A stretch of DNA of 36,197 nucleotides from Chara braunii (Eukaryota > Streptophyta > Charophyceae > Charales > Characeae), in assembly GCA_003427395.1 (NCBI GenBank), contig BFEA01000409.1:527154-563350 (forward strand), in the 5' to 3' direction. Under the pieces are notes generated by a model. It was not told where the DNA came from. It saw only the letters and a list, made by a program, of their open reading frames with translations, and made no database searches. Shown one piece after another: positions 20,945-32,045 of the stretch (position 1 is its first letter; every line of letters starts with the position of its first letter). The translations under genes and the position numbers were made by a program.

Positions 20945-21075
20945 TCAGGCAAACAGGCTACAAGCTATACAGGCTACTAACAGGCTAGGCTACTACAGGC
21001 TAAGGCTACAGGCTATATCGTCGGAGGCTTTTACTACTACTACAGGCTACAAGCTATAATCTCGGAGGCTTTCAT
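20945..21075. repeat. GGCTA-reiterated stretch
   Basis: CAGGCTA, AGGCTA and CTACTAC variants recur about ten times in 130 bases, ending with TCGGAGGCTTT twice. The spacing is irregular, so this is cryptically simple DNA rather than a clean tandem array. Confidence 0.8.
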
Positions 21076-21260
21076 AATCGAGAGTCGAGGAAGTGGTTAT
21101 ATTGGGTGTTTTTTTTTTGTTTTTTTTTTTTGAAGAAAAAAAAAAAAGAGGACTAGTCTTTCGAAAAAGTTGCTTTTGTGGGTTTTTTTTTTTTTTTTTT
21201 AACCTCGGATGTGGCCGAGGCATTGCGGCCTTGGCAGAGCTTTTTTTTTTTTTGAGATTG

Positions 21261-21293
<33 letters not shown>

Positions 21294-22520
21294 GAGGACT
21301 AGTCTTTCGAAGATGTGGCTTTTGTGGTGGGGGGGGTGAGAAAATAGCCAGCAAAATAGCCAGGAACCGGGCCTGCCGTCGGTCGAAGTGATTTTGAAGT
21401 GGAGGCTTTCATAATCGAGGGTCGACGAAGCGGCTATACCCCTTCGATATAGGCGTTGTTGGTCAGTTTGTTAATGCATAGCTTTAGCGGTAGACAAACG
21501 ATAGGCTGGTTTACTGGCCCTGCCGTCCCTGTTGTTTGTTTTTTTTTTTTGTGAGAAAATAGCCAGGAAAATAGCCTGGAACCGGGCCTACCATCGGTCG
21601 AAGTGATTTCGAAGTGGAGGCTTTCATAATCGAGGGTCGACGAAGCGGCTATACCCTTTCGATATAGGCGTTGTTGGTCGGTTTGTTAATGCATAGCTTT
21701 GGCGGTAGGCGAACGATAGGATGGTTCACTGGCCCTGCCGTCCCTCGAAGTGACTTCGAAGTAGTTTTGAGATTTTGTCGGGTTTTTTTTTTTTTTTTTT
21801 TTTTAGGCTAGGCTAATTCCTGCATTGTCGTTGGGTAATTGCCATTGTTATATTATATTATTTTTTTGCTTTTTTCTTCTCTTTGGAATGGGCCTGTCGT
21901 TTTGTTAATAGTCGAGGGTTGAAGGAGTGGTAGAATATATCAGGCTTTTTATTTTGTTTTTTTGTCGTCTATATAGGCATTTTTTCTCTTTTGGGGAGTA
22001 GATTCCTTTTTCGGTGAACATAGGTTTTTCGATCAAAAGGTTCGGTCAAATTTATTTATTTATTTATTTATTTTTAAGAAAAAGAAAAGAGGGTTAGTGC
22101 TTCGAAGTGGGCTTTCATAATCGAGGGGCGAGGAAGTGGTTATATTGGTCTTTTTTTTTTTTTTTTTTTTTTTTTAAGAAAAGAAAAAAGACGACTAGTT
22201 TTTCGAAGAAGTGGCTTTTGTGTTTGTTTGTTTGTTTTTTGCGAGAAAATAGCCAGGAACTGGGTCTGCCGTCGATCGGAGTGATTTCGAAGTGGAGGCT
22301 TTCATAATCGAGGGGCGAGGAAGCGGCTATACCCCTTCGATAATACAGGCATTGTTGGTTGGTTTGTTAATGCATAGCCTTGGCGGTAGACGAACGATAG
22401 GCTGGTTCATTGGCCCTGATGTCTCTTGAAGTGACTTCGAAGTTGTTTTGAGACTTTTGTCGGTTTTTTTTTTTTTTTTTTTTTTTAGGTTAATTCCTGC
22501 ATTGCTGTTGGGTAATTGTC
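21076..22520. repeat. Nested block repeats (about 210 and 690 bp) with long poly-T/poly-A runs
   Basis: A block running AAAATAGCCAG, GAACCGGGCCTGCC, GAAGTGGAGGCTTTCATAAT, GCGGCTATACC, TTGTTAATGCATAGC and GGCCCTG starts near 21340, 21554 and 22245. A second block (TTTTGAGA-TTTTGTCGG, T20 or longer, TTAATTCCTGCATTG) follows at about 21757-21850 and again at 22440-22520, so a unit of about 690 bases is duplicated. Homopolymer runs of 10 to 28 T or A lie between blocks, and an (ATTT)n run is at about 22050-22074. Confidence 0.85.
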
Positions 22521-23000
22521 GTTGTGGGTATTTATTATTTTGCTTTTTTTGTGTTGCGTTTACGAACGAAAACGAATTCTCGTTCGTTATATGCATACAT
22601 GCATAGGCTTGGTAGTAGACGACAGGCTTTTGATGTTGTGGTCTGTTCATTTATCAATTCATCTGGGAGGGTTTTTTTTTTTAATATTTTGGGTTCATTT
22701 TTTTGGGGGGGCGAGTTTTCTTCGGTTGGGGTACGTTAGAAATTGTAATAACAAAACACCACGAGTACAGTCATAACTAAAAAATAGACAAGTTCTTACA
22801 ACCTCTAGGCAATTAGTCAGTTCATAAGGTCAGTTAACATTGTCATAGCCAACAATTTAATTTTCTTTAGTTTGTTCATTGTATACATTCAAAAATCGCT
22901 TGGGCCCTTCTATTTTAATCTTTTCTACAACAATTGGTTGTCCGCTCCTAAACTTCTTCTTCGCTTGATAATAACATTCTCTTTTGACTACTTTTCATTC
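22521..23000. other. AT-rich intergenic DNA, nothing recognised
   Basis: Short open frames only. There are further T runs at about 22672-22682 and a G8 run near 22706. No gene or element boundary is apparent. Confidence 0.35.
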
Positions 23001-23200
23001 TATATTCATATCAAATGCTTTGTTTTTTGTAATTTGCACTCGGTTCCCATCAACTCGACAATAAATCCCACAACATGAATGCATACAGACTTCAGCTCTT
23101 GAACTATATTCATATGGAATGCTTTGTTTTTCCAAATTTATATTCAATTTGCATCAACTCGACAACAAATCCCACCACATGAATGCATGCACACTTCACC
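23001..23200. repeat. Two-copy direct repeat, about 105-bp period
   Basis: TATATTCATAT...AATGCTTTGTTTTT, CATCAACTCGACAA-AAATCCCAC, and ACATGAATGCAT-CA-ACTTCA occur in order at about 23001-23093 and again at about 23105-23197 with moderate divergence. Confidence 0.85.
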
Positions 23201-23256
23201 TTTTTAGAAATTCAATATTGTTATAATAAATCAGCTCAACCCTTTCATTCTTAAGA

Positions 23257-23376
23257 CCTCGCCACACACACTTTCGAAACGTGCAAAAAAAAAATGAACT
23301 TTTTACTAGAAAACGACTTAGATTCACTCGCAACATTTTTTGTTTTTTTCATGTTTCGAAAGCCTGTGTGACAAGG
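23257..23376. mobile_element. Foldback element, 24-bp diverged arms
   Basis: CCTCGCCACACACACTTTCG (23257 onward) is inverted at 23353-23376 with a few mismatches. The pairing extends inward through an A-rich tract at 23284-23296 and a T-rich tract at 23336-23350. It is probably a small foldback transposon remnant; no target-site duplication was identified. Confidence 0.55.
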
Positions 23377-23530
23377 CCCTTATTTTCTCTGCAACAATTG
23401 CCTATGCTCCACTCAACCCGCAAACAAAAACAAATTCACCAAATCATGGTCACTGCGCTAACTTATCCCAACCCCGGGAAAGAAACAACACCTATGTATT
23501 TTCAATCCAACAAAGCCCATAAACAAAAAA

Positions 23531-23600
23531 GAGGGAGGCGAGAAAGGTGCGGTCACCGATGGGAGACGGACCGGTCGTTACACACTCTGGCCAATCGGTC
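23531..23600. repeat. Second copy of a motif block found at 20827
   Basis: GAGGGAGGCG, AGGTGCGGTC, GGAGACGGACCGGTCGTT and CAC-CT-TGG-CAAT occur here and in the same order at about 20827-20892. Both lie within or beside the repeat complex bounded by the 284-bp pair, so they may be remnants of the same larger duplicated element. Confidence 0.75.
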
Positions 23601-24190
23601 GTTTCACGCAAACAGACTTTTTCAAAGGGATACTACGGAGGGTTGAAGGAGAGTGGTCGAATATAGGCGATTCTTTTTTTTTTACCACAAAAAGGCTTGT
23701 GGGTCCGAACGAAAAGCGAAAAAAAAAAAAAAAGGTTCCACACGTCGGGGGAAACCGTGGAGGAGGTGTGATCATAACACTAGCTTCCAATAATGTATCT
23801 GCCCAGAAATCATACCTTGTTCCATTTTCTGTTTTTTTTTTTTTTTTTTAGTGCCCTGCCAACGACGCAGGGCGCTTTCCACGGACGGCTGAACTTGCAA
23901 TAGACGGCGCACTCTCACATGTTCTCAACTTCTCAAGATTCTGTACAGAGCCATCCCTACGTCCACAGACTAGCTTCCATAGCTTGTTTCGTTTTTTGTT
24001 TTTTTTTCCTGTTTTTTACTGTTTTCTTTTCATTTCCTTGTAATGCCCTGCTTGAGTGTTTTTGGGAGGCTTTGTGCGAGTGGTCGATACAGGATATTCA
24101 CATAGGTTTTTCCCAGGCTTTGAGCACCACTTTCCCGCTACAACTACTTTACTACTTTACCCTGGCTGCGCCCCCGCGCCCTGCGCGGCA
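23601..24190. other. Intergenic DNA with T runs, no gene recognised
   Basis: It contains A14 at about 23720, T18 at about 23832-23849 and several shorter T runs. No supported coding sequence. Confidence 0.35.
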
Positions 24191-24471
24191 CAGTAGAATC
24201 ATCATGGTTTTAGAGACTGCCCGTCAACTTTTGTGAGTTCCCAGTGTCACGGTAGAAGTCACGCCGGTAGTCATGGAAAAAAACTAGAAGGCATGGCAAG
24301 GGGTCATCGAGCATTCCTCCGATGATATAGTACTCCCAAATGAAAGTAATGATAAACTGAGGACATGGCAAGGGACCCTAGGGGCCTCGTTCCACTACTC
24401 TCCATCTGCCACGCGTGGCGGATGCGACTTCGTTCCACTGCGTCGCCAAGAGCCACAAAATGAACTCTGTG
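24191..24471. repeat. 284-bp direct repeat, copy B
   Basis: Partner of 20425-20708, in the same orientation. Here the near-palindrome is GCCACGCGTGGC, and TCG is missing near 24327 relative to copy A. Similarity stops abruptly after AACTCTGTG at 24471. Confidence 0.9.
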
Positions 24472-24665
24472 AGAATTTCGGTCTCGAATCGCTTGGCGAT
24501 CGGTGGGTCGCCAAGGCCCCCGCCTGCAACGGCCCTTCGTGGAGGGTAGTACTCCTCACCCTCCGCGAACTGCTTCATGAGGTTTCGACGCACCTGGAGT
24601 GATTTTCCGGTCTCGGGTCCGTGGTGTGGTCTCTGTTCCACCACCTGCCCTCCAATGTCCAACCA
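24472..24665 (-). other. Coding-like segment of unknown origin, abutting repeat copy B
   Basis: One minus-strand frame is open here and reads like protein: it includes GPETGKSLQVRRNLMKQ, EGEEYYPPRR and GDPPIAKRFETEILTE, with balanced composition unlike the surrounding chance frames. It runs directly into repeat copy B at 24471. I do not recognise the family. It could be a captured gene fragment, an exon of an unseen gene, or part of a transposon. No ATG or splice site could be fixed. Confidence 0.3.
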
Positions 24666-24959
24666 CAAGGACACAGACCAAGGCCACCAGGTTGGAACCA
24701 GTCCCAAGAGGGTGCGGCCGAACACCGCCAGCGTTCCATTAGCCCGCCATCCGCCACTGTCCGGCCCTCAGGCCGGGACAGTAACCACATCACACGTGGG
24801 GGCGGCGATGGAATGGAACCAAGCGCCGTTTTCCACCAGAAAATTTGACTTTTCGGTCTCGCCAAGCCTTGCCACTATTTGCGGCAGATGGCGAGTTGTG
24901 GAACGGGGCCCTAGGACATGGGAAGGGACTGTACGACAGGGACCACCAGAAACACAGTC

Positions 24960-25300
24960 AATTTTTCCCAGGGTTTGACATGCCCTGCAGGCCAAGAAAA
25001 GATGGACTAGTATGGGCCTCCTTTTGGCTGGCGCGACCAGCCATTTTGCTCTACTGACAACGTTGCGGCGTGCATGCAATGGTGTCATAGAAAAATGGTT
25101 GGGAAATGTACTGGTGGTAAACGCCCTGGGAAATGTACTCGAGTGACCAGTACTTCTAAGCAACTTTTTTTCCGAGTCTGGAAATGCCCCGCGCGCCCAA
25201 GAAAGTCGAGCCAGGGCCAGCCTCCTCTGGTTAGTGCCACCATTCATTTTTCTCCGGTAGGCCACGGCGCTTGCATGTTGAATCGAAGAAAAATGGTTGG
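24960..25300. repeat. Diverged tandem duplication, period about 210 bp
   Basis: ATGCCC-GC-GCC-AAGAAA, GGGCC-CCTC, GCGACCAGCCATT-like, GCATG and GAAAAATGGTTGGG-AA-GTA occur in order at about 24979-25110 and again at about 25184-25310. Divergence is substantial. A 252-codon minus-strand frame spans both copies but has no recognisable motif. Confidence 0.7.
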
Positions 25301-25529
25301 GCCAAGTATTTGTGACGCTCAACCTCATGCCCGCTTGACTTTCCTTGTTAGTGTGACTAAAGATCGAAAAAGGGGCTGGAAAGCGGCAAAATGGGGTGTG
25401 CCAAGGATTTTGGGGAAAATTGAGTGTGCAGACACACACACAAATCTGAAATATCTCGTGTGGTCCCAGATAGGAAGCGACAAATGAAAGCGGGAAGGGC
25501 AGAGGAGGGTCCTTTGCAACGACCATCTA

Positions 25530-27470
25530 ATCCAAAAAATGTTTTTGAACTGCACCGCCCTGGTCGGAAGGGAAGGGGAACGGACGCCCAATATTGGTTT
25601 CGAACGAGGGACAAACGACGCTCGTGGAAAATATCGATATCCGAGTCAGATGGCTACATTGTCACTGCTTTTTCTTTGAACTCCTCTTCGCCATGTGTCG
25701 GTAGTTGAACCTTTGCGCTTGAAAGCACTTTATGCGGCAGCAATCGCTCCACAAGTTGCGACACAAGCAGTAGAGGGATTACCCAGAAAGCTAATAAAAG
25801 AGTTCCGAAAGAACTTTTCGAACCAGCAATTACGGTGTCGAGCGCATCGGTCCCACACAGGGGGACCCTCCCGCCCACGTCACACAGGATTTTGCAAGAC
25901 TTGTTGTGTATAGTGTTTGTCGCTCTGGCCGAGTGCACCAACCATACCTCTAGCGAACCCTACGACAATATAGGGTCACGCGAGGTATAACTTACCTTCA
26001 CCCATGGGAGTTGTCACCATCCTTTAGGTGGCCGTATCCCCCCCGAGCTACCGAACCACATACAAAGGTTTTTCGTATGCAATCGCAGAGGTGGCCCAAC
26101 CCAGGGCGTTTCTCTTTCGTTGTAGCATGGGGGTATGCGCGGTTAACGCCTGAATCGGATCCGTGTGCGAATCGTCACCTGAGGCGATGATCTTTCATAT
26201 GCGGTTCTACTTCGGTCAACTAGGACGGTCAAATCTAACCACGCGATACACCTTGCAAAAATAAAATCGAACTTCGTACGTAAAATCGCGCCTAGTCCCT
26301 TTTTCCTCATTTGACCCATTACTTTTTACTGAAAGATTTAGATGAGTATCGCGCGCGAGGCTCTGAATAAATATTGCGGCAACATAGGCCTTAGTCTTAT
26401 CGACTAGCTATGCATGAATACGCAAACAGTCGCAGTGATGGTGTACAATGTAGTACCCATAATCATGTGCCCCTCAATGGTCTTGAGGGTCGCTTTCAAC
26501 AATTAAGTGTCAGTTGACACGCGTCTTGAGGGGTTTACCGCTTGACGCCAGACAACCTCAAAGGTGGTTGTGAGTCGTACCCTCTTCTACACCCTGCGCA
26601 GATGAGCGGTAGGCAAACCTTGGTGCTTTGTAGTGGTTGAACACCCCTAACACTGAAAGTGGGGTTCCATCATTAGAGGCTTGGAAACAGGTTAACGAGT
26701 TTGACTACGATAACCGCTACAGACCATAACGTCAAACTAAAAAAATGTTAAAAAAATACCCCCTTTTTTTTCTCAATATAAGTCTGTCTGACCAAACACG
26801 CACGGTCGTAATACACTGAGCGGATATACCATACACACAAAATGGGGTTATGGAACATGAGGCGATCACTCTTACAATCATGGTGTGACTCTCTTCAAGA
26901 TATAATCGCAAACAAAGTTAAATTTGAACTTTGATTTACAAAACATATTCGTAATCACATCAAAGATTCAACATCAATAAACCACGAGCTACACAGGGTC
27001 AACTTCAACCACTCTCAACGCTCATACCTTTTGCCTTATTTGCATAAGTCTCAACCTTTGTTGAACCTTCCAAAATAAAACACTCGGTACTTTTTAAATG
27101 ACCATGTAATAAAAGTTCAGGTAAAAACCGAAAAAAATAAAAATCAACTCACAGGGGTTAAGGCCTTTTAGGTTGAAGTGCGATACTGAGTTAGAATTGA
27201 GCCGAAAACCGACCTATTATCAAAAAGATAACAAAAGTTGATCCTTGTAGGATCAGGTTGAAGTTAATCAAGTCTTCAATCGATCTGAATGAAAAAATGA
27301 CATGCAACACAACACAGGTCGGTGACCAAGATATGATTGAGTGAGTAAGAGATATTCCTTCCTTCCCACTTCACCTCTGATATCTAGCTGCAAATGTCAG
27401 GAATTTCAGCATCGTCTCCCCTACAAGAAGGCAGACTGTAGAACTCTGAAGGTTCTAAACGATTATAAAT
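25530..27470. other. Intergenic DNA, no gene recognised
   Basis: From about 25900 there are no open frames of note and the sequence becomes progressively AT-rich. It could be noncoding parts of an old LTR element, but no terminal repeats, primer site or coding remnants were found. Confidence 0.4.
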
Positions 27471-27479
27471 TCTTTAAAT

Positions 27480-28045
27480 TTCAGTAAATTTCGTCAGCGC
27501 CTCATGTAGGGAAAGTACCTTTGTAAAATTTATATAAGACTGAATATAAAATTTTAAAGCGATCTTATAACTTTAGAGGTCAAATTTTATCTAACTCTTT
27601 AATTTAGTAAATATTTGGGCAGCATCTCCTTTATAAAGGTAGGTTTCCCAAATTTACATTAAGTCATATATGAATTGAGCAAAAAACTGAATTCTGTCAG
27701 GATCAAACTTAGCTAATTATTTAGATTTATAAAAAAATTGACACCGCTTTCCGTTAAAAAAATGTTTTTTTCAAAATTTATACAAAGCTAAATACGAAAT
27801 ATAAAAGTAATTTATCTTTATAAAGTCAAGTTCATCTAACTCTCAGAATTAGTAAAAATTTGGGCAGCATCTCCTTTAGAGAAGTAAGTTTCTGATATTT
27901 ATACTAAGTCCTATATAAACTCAGACAAAACTTGAAGTTTTGTAAAACAAAAATATTTAATTAACTCTTTGGATTCGCAAAAAATTGAGTAGCATTTCCC
28001 TTAGCGAAAGTGTCTCTCCAAGATTTACATAAAGTCAAGAAAAAT
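27480..28045. repeat. Degenerate tandem array, period about 123 bp, about five copies
   Basis: Marker GGGCAGCATCTCC(T) or a variant occurs at about 27494, 27617, 27740, 27861 and 27986, a spacing of 121 to 125. Each unit continues with a TTTA(C)AAAG-like run, CCAAATTTA-A-TAAGTC, and TAACTCTTTGGATT-AGTAAA before the next marker. Copies are strongly diverged and AT-rich, so this is an old satellite-like array. Confidence 0.8.
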
Positions 28046-28339
28046 AAAACATTTATTTTAAAAAATATTGAAATTTGATATAAGTATGAAAAAATAAACT
28101 TAGCTCAGAAAATGCAGAAATTTAACCAGTTCCTATAGCTTCAGCATATGGCAAGCATCTAAAGCAACTACCTATCAAATCTAAGGATCATAATAAGTAA
28201 AGCTTACACTCCCCACATGCAAGTCCATACTACAATTAGTAAGTACTCTGACAAAAATCCAAAGTTATTTTCACATAAGTAATTCATCATCTATGAGTTA
28301 TATAAACTCCAATACACTAACTTACATATGGCATAAGAA

Positions 28340-28660
28340 AAAATCGACCATTCAACTTACGAACAAATGTCAAATCTTTTGCCTTTAAAAACAGGTTGTA
28401 CGATAAAAAAATATTTTTTCATTGGGCATATGACTAAGTCATTCAACTTAGAAACCCTTCTTAGTCCTAAACCATTTAATATTAAAATATTATTTATCTT
28501 TTTGCACTTAATGATCAAAGGTGGATATAGGACTGAACCATTAACTTTTAAACAAATGTTCAGTATATGTAGATCTTACCTTTTTATTATATTTTTAATT
28601 GAACACTCTCTTCTCTTAGTGATAAACTATAATCATATTATTCAACTTATAAATTATGTT
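28340..28660. repeat. Degenerate repeats of about 70-90 bp, left part
   Basis: A motif like AAGTCATTCAACTTAGAAAC followed by AAATGYC recurs near 28348, 28438, 28466 (partial), 28531 and 28628. The same motif continues at 29150-29530, so the two parts look like one array split by an insertion. Confidence 0.68.
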
Positions 28661-28675
28661 TGACTAATTGGTTTA

Positions 28676-28692
28676 TAATATATATATATATA
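28676..28692. repeat. (TA)n microsatellite
   Basis: About eight TA units at the left edge of the segment that interrupts the 70-bp array. Confidence 0.8.
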
Positions 28693-28734
28693 AGAATAAC
28701 TATTTTCAAATTTCCTTGTTTGTGTACGCGGCCT

Positions 28735-28835
28735 CTCGGACTAAGTCATTTAAACCACCAGTCCCCCTGACGTTAGAAACCTCGGGGGTACCGGTAGTCC
28801 CCCTGATGTCAAAAACCTCAGGGGTACCGGTAGTA
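28735..28835. repeat. Two-copy 37-bp repeat with a self-complementary core
   Basis: AGTCCCCCTGACGT, AGAAACCTCGGGGGTACCGGT and a variant copy with CCCCCTGATGTC / CCTCAGGGGTACCGGT follow one another. In each, CCCCTGA pairs with TCAGGGG (or CCCC with GGGG), so two short hairpins sit side by side, each ending in ACCGGT. Confidence 0.85.
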
Positions 28836-29017
28836 TAGAGTGGAAAACCGGTCGGGCTTGAAAAAATGGAATTTGCGAAAATGCACCAAATCGGCGCGAC
28901 AAATATTTTACGGTCAAAATGATTTTTTTTTTTTTCTGATATTTTTTTTTTCTGAAAGATCACGACCTAATGTACGGATTGTCAAATCTGCAAACCTTTT
29001 GATGAATTCTTATGCAC

Positions 29018-29125
29018 ATAAAAAATCGCCAAAGTTGCTGCTTGCAAATGGCGGGATTGGACCCGCCTTTAACAAACGGTGGTCGCCGCCCCTTCGTACA
29101 ACCTGACCCTAACTCACCGGGCCGA
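29018..29125 (-). mobile_element. tRNA-like SINE foot (tentative)
   Basis: On the minus strand GGCGGGTCCAATCCCGCC (29067-29050) forms a T-arm-like hairpin with a B-box-like GGTCCAATCC. About 45 bases upstream is an A-box-like GGTGAGTTAGGG, and T6 (29025-29020) follows as a possible Pol III stop. The rest does not fold as a full tRNA. This could be a SINE head or tRNA relic; the A box match is weak. Confidence 0.35.
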
Positions 29126-29149
29126 GGGGTTTCGGCTGGCGGGGGAACC

Positions 29150-29535
29150 AGTGGTTTAACTTAGAAACAAATACGTAGTTTTAGCCTCAGTTCTCTAAAA
29201 ACAAATAGAGAAAGAGTTGAGCCATTCAACTGAGAAACAAATACTCAACCTTTTTCTTCAAAATTAAAAGAAAAGCAGGAATCCCAAGTCATTTAACTTA
29301 AAAACAAATGCCCAGTGTCTGTTCAGAAACCTTCACAAAATAACAGGTAGATCAAGTCATTGAACTTAGAAACAATGTTTGTTTCAGAAAAGCAATTCAT
29401 GCATGTCCTAAAATCAAAGCCATAGCGACCAAACTATTTAACTTAAAAACATTGTTTGATACATCATAAGGCAAACCAAAGAAACATAGCAGTAAAACCA
29501 TCCAACTTATCAACAATGCCTGACCCTTTATATGA
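29150..29535. repeat. Tandem repeats of about 70 bp, right part
   Basis: Copies of (GTCATTTAACTTAGAAACAA)-like sequence start at about 29150, 29221, 29288, 29358, 29434 and 29503, a spacing of 68 to 75. Between them lie short variable stretches often containing GCCCAGTGT or CTCAACC. Together with 28340-28660 they make one old array. Confidence 0.78.
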
Positions 29536-29539
29536 CCCA

Positions 29540-31950
29540 CAATCTCAGTCAAAATCACTTTCCTCCCACCTTTCTGCCAGTCCATTCCCCTTTCATTTCG
29601 ACTTTCAGACAAAGTAATAATGTAAAACTGAATTTCGTGCATGCGTTATTTTACCTTTTCTCCGAGTTTAGTTCAGAAATTCTTAATAGGGATGCATACA
29701 TTCATATTTAGATAATCATAGAAGGATGTACACATAAGGGTCTTAGGTGGGTTTATAGAAGGTAAGGGTGGTATGCCTCTTAATTCTCTGCCTCCATAAC
29801 TCCTCTTGAGCTCTGGCAAAGCTCCCGCAAACAGTGGGTGGGTCTCCCATAAGGTCTTGCTGCAGTCTTGTGGGTTGCAATCTCACCTATCGTCTTTCTC
29901 TCCGAGCCACAGAGTAGACTTAGAGTAAGAAGGGCAGGATGGCGGGTTTCAGACGCTCGAGATACAAGAGAGAAACATACTCAACTCGCACGAGAGAGCC
30001 CTGATACCTTTGATTGCCTGAGGGCCCTATAATGGCAACCAAAACTTCAACACAATGAAGATGGTAAAGTCGCGACCTAAAACGCAGAGTAACTGCACTT
30101 TCACAACTTTCTAAGTCGCACCAGTGTCCCCCGGGGATGCACAGTAACAATATACAGTAACAACAAAGATCTTGTAGCAATAGGATCTCAATAACAAGAA
30201 AAAAATGCAGTAACAAACGCTTGTCGCAACAACATCGGTCTGTCGTCACTGAAAGAACAACAACAACACCACTCCTGCTCGAGGCAACAGTTGTGTCTCT
30301 CGGTCGTACAACTCCTTCACGACTCCAGCATTAAAAAAATCAACAGTTCGTAGCTTAGCATCAACAATTGCGCAAAGAGAAGAAGGCACATTAACGACAA
30401 CTGCCCAATACACAGTAACAATATCGCCCCCACAGTAGCTTTGCAGTCTCAAACACCACCACTAGTCCCAAGGCCGACAACAACCTGTAACAGTACCAAC
30501 AATATTGCGGTAACTTAGAAGTATGTAATGCCGCAGAGGTGAAAGTAAAGAGCCCTATACCCGTCAATCCTTATTCAAACCAAAGCATCCTGTCAACTAA
30601 GAACGACCATGCATATAATTGTAGTCCCATTCAGGTGCGTACGAACGGAATGACTACCAACCCGATGTAATTATGATCAAGTACCCACAGTGTACTAATT
30701 TTTCTTTAAAACAAATGTATCCATTGTTAGCCTAAGGGGAATATACTTCGTTTTCTAATTATTCCTATCCTATCGTTCTACACTTAGCCAGTCTCCACGC
30801 CCATATTCACTCAACTTCTCCCAGTACGGCTGACCGAAGCACTCGATCAGGTCCATATGACCCTTTTTCTCTCTCTTTTCTTCTTCCGAGAGTCGAGCGA
30901 CACTAAAGCGGATGTGTTACATTCGTGGGAAGTCATCTGCCACCAGGTATGTACTCCGCCCGGTTCTACACCTTTGGCCTCCGCTCCTCTCTTTTCTCAT
31001 TCTCCCCCTTCTCCTAATGTACAAGTGAGCCTGCTCGTTCACACATCCAGACTCTGAGTCATTCGGGATCACGATGCGAAGTTCTCGACCGGGAGGCGAC
31101 TACCACGACGATCTTAACGACGAAAAGCCTGATGGGCAGCACTGTCGTAGCAACGAGTACGACCTCAGATGTGATTATAGAGAAAGGCGCAATCACATCG
31201 ATGAGCAATCAACAGGGCAGTCATGAGCTTCTTCCTAAATATGCAACATGAGATAGAATCTCCCGCTAAAACACGAGAAGATACATTTGTATTCTAAAAT
31301 TTTCCTCCCTGACAAGCAACTCCTGACCCAAGCACCTTACAAACCAGGTACTAACTTCCAAATCTGCCATCACCAATGGATTCGCGAAAGCCATAAACCC
31401 CCAGTTTGTCTTCTTTCTGGCCTGATTTCATTATTGAATGGTCACGATATGTGTTTCTCACTTTTTTCCTTCCCCTCTCTCCAACATCTCTTCGCACAAC
31501 TTTTCTCTCCAACTCCTGTTCTATTAGTCTAACCCTACAACTAACGTCACCATGACACTCACCTCACCTCCAAGCTCCAGTTTTGACTTTTTGCTTGCCT
31601 GGTCTCATTACGAAACGGGCGGGGTTTGAGTTTTCCCTTCTGCCACATTCGCCCTCGTCGTCTTTTTCATCCTTGTCGTTCACGCCATTCTCCCCGTTAT
31701 ACTCGCCCTTCCTTTTCGTCTCTGCTACCTTCCTCTTCTTTTCCTTATTCCGCTATTTACATAGGTTATCGCAGCCCTCCAGTTCACTCCTTTCAACAAC
31801 GGTGTAACAAAAAGGAAAAGAAAAAACGTAAGAAACAAAACTCTCCGCTGTTGTTGGGCCACTATTCTCCTAAGCAACATTGTTGCTTGGTCAAACGAGT
31901 GCAATTCTTCTACTCCAGGCAGTACCTACCCTCAACCAGTGTGAGATTCA
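29540..31950. other. Intergenic DNA, no gene or element recognised
   Basis: Only short open frames without known motifs. CAACAA/GTAACA-rich stretches occur at about 30140-30500. No clear repeat pairs were found by eye. Confidence 0.4.
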
Positions 31951-31953
31951 TTT

Positions 31954-31962
31954 AAAAAAAAA
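31954..31962 (-). terminator. T9 run downstream of U6-like copy 1
   Basis: Nine T residues on the minus strand, 21 bases after the conserved AAATC of the U6-like sequence. It could stop RNA polymerase III if the copy were transcribed. Confidence 0.4.
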
Positions 31963-31980
31963 GGATAAACAAAGCCGCAC

Positions 31981-32014
31981 CTTGATTTATGCGTGTCAAC
32001 CTTGCGCAGGGGAC

Positions 32015-32045
<31 letters not shown>

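Noticed and set aside
20425-24471. Complete LTR retrotransposon bounded by the 284-bp repeats
   Set aside because: The repeats lack TG...CA ends, no gag or pol remnant lies between them, and no primer-binding site was found.
24768-25526. 252-codon minus-strand open frame, the longest in the window
   Set aside because: It spans both copies of a diverged duplication, shows no recognisable motif, and the complementary strand is also open over much of it, so it is probably a chance frame in GC-rich repeat DNA.
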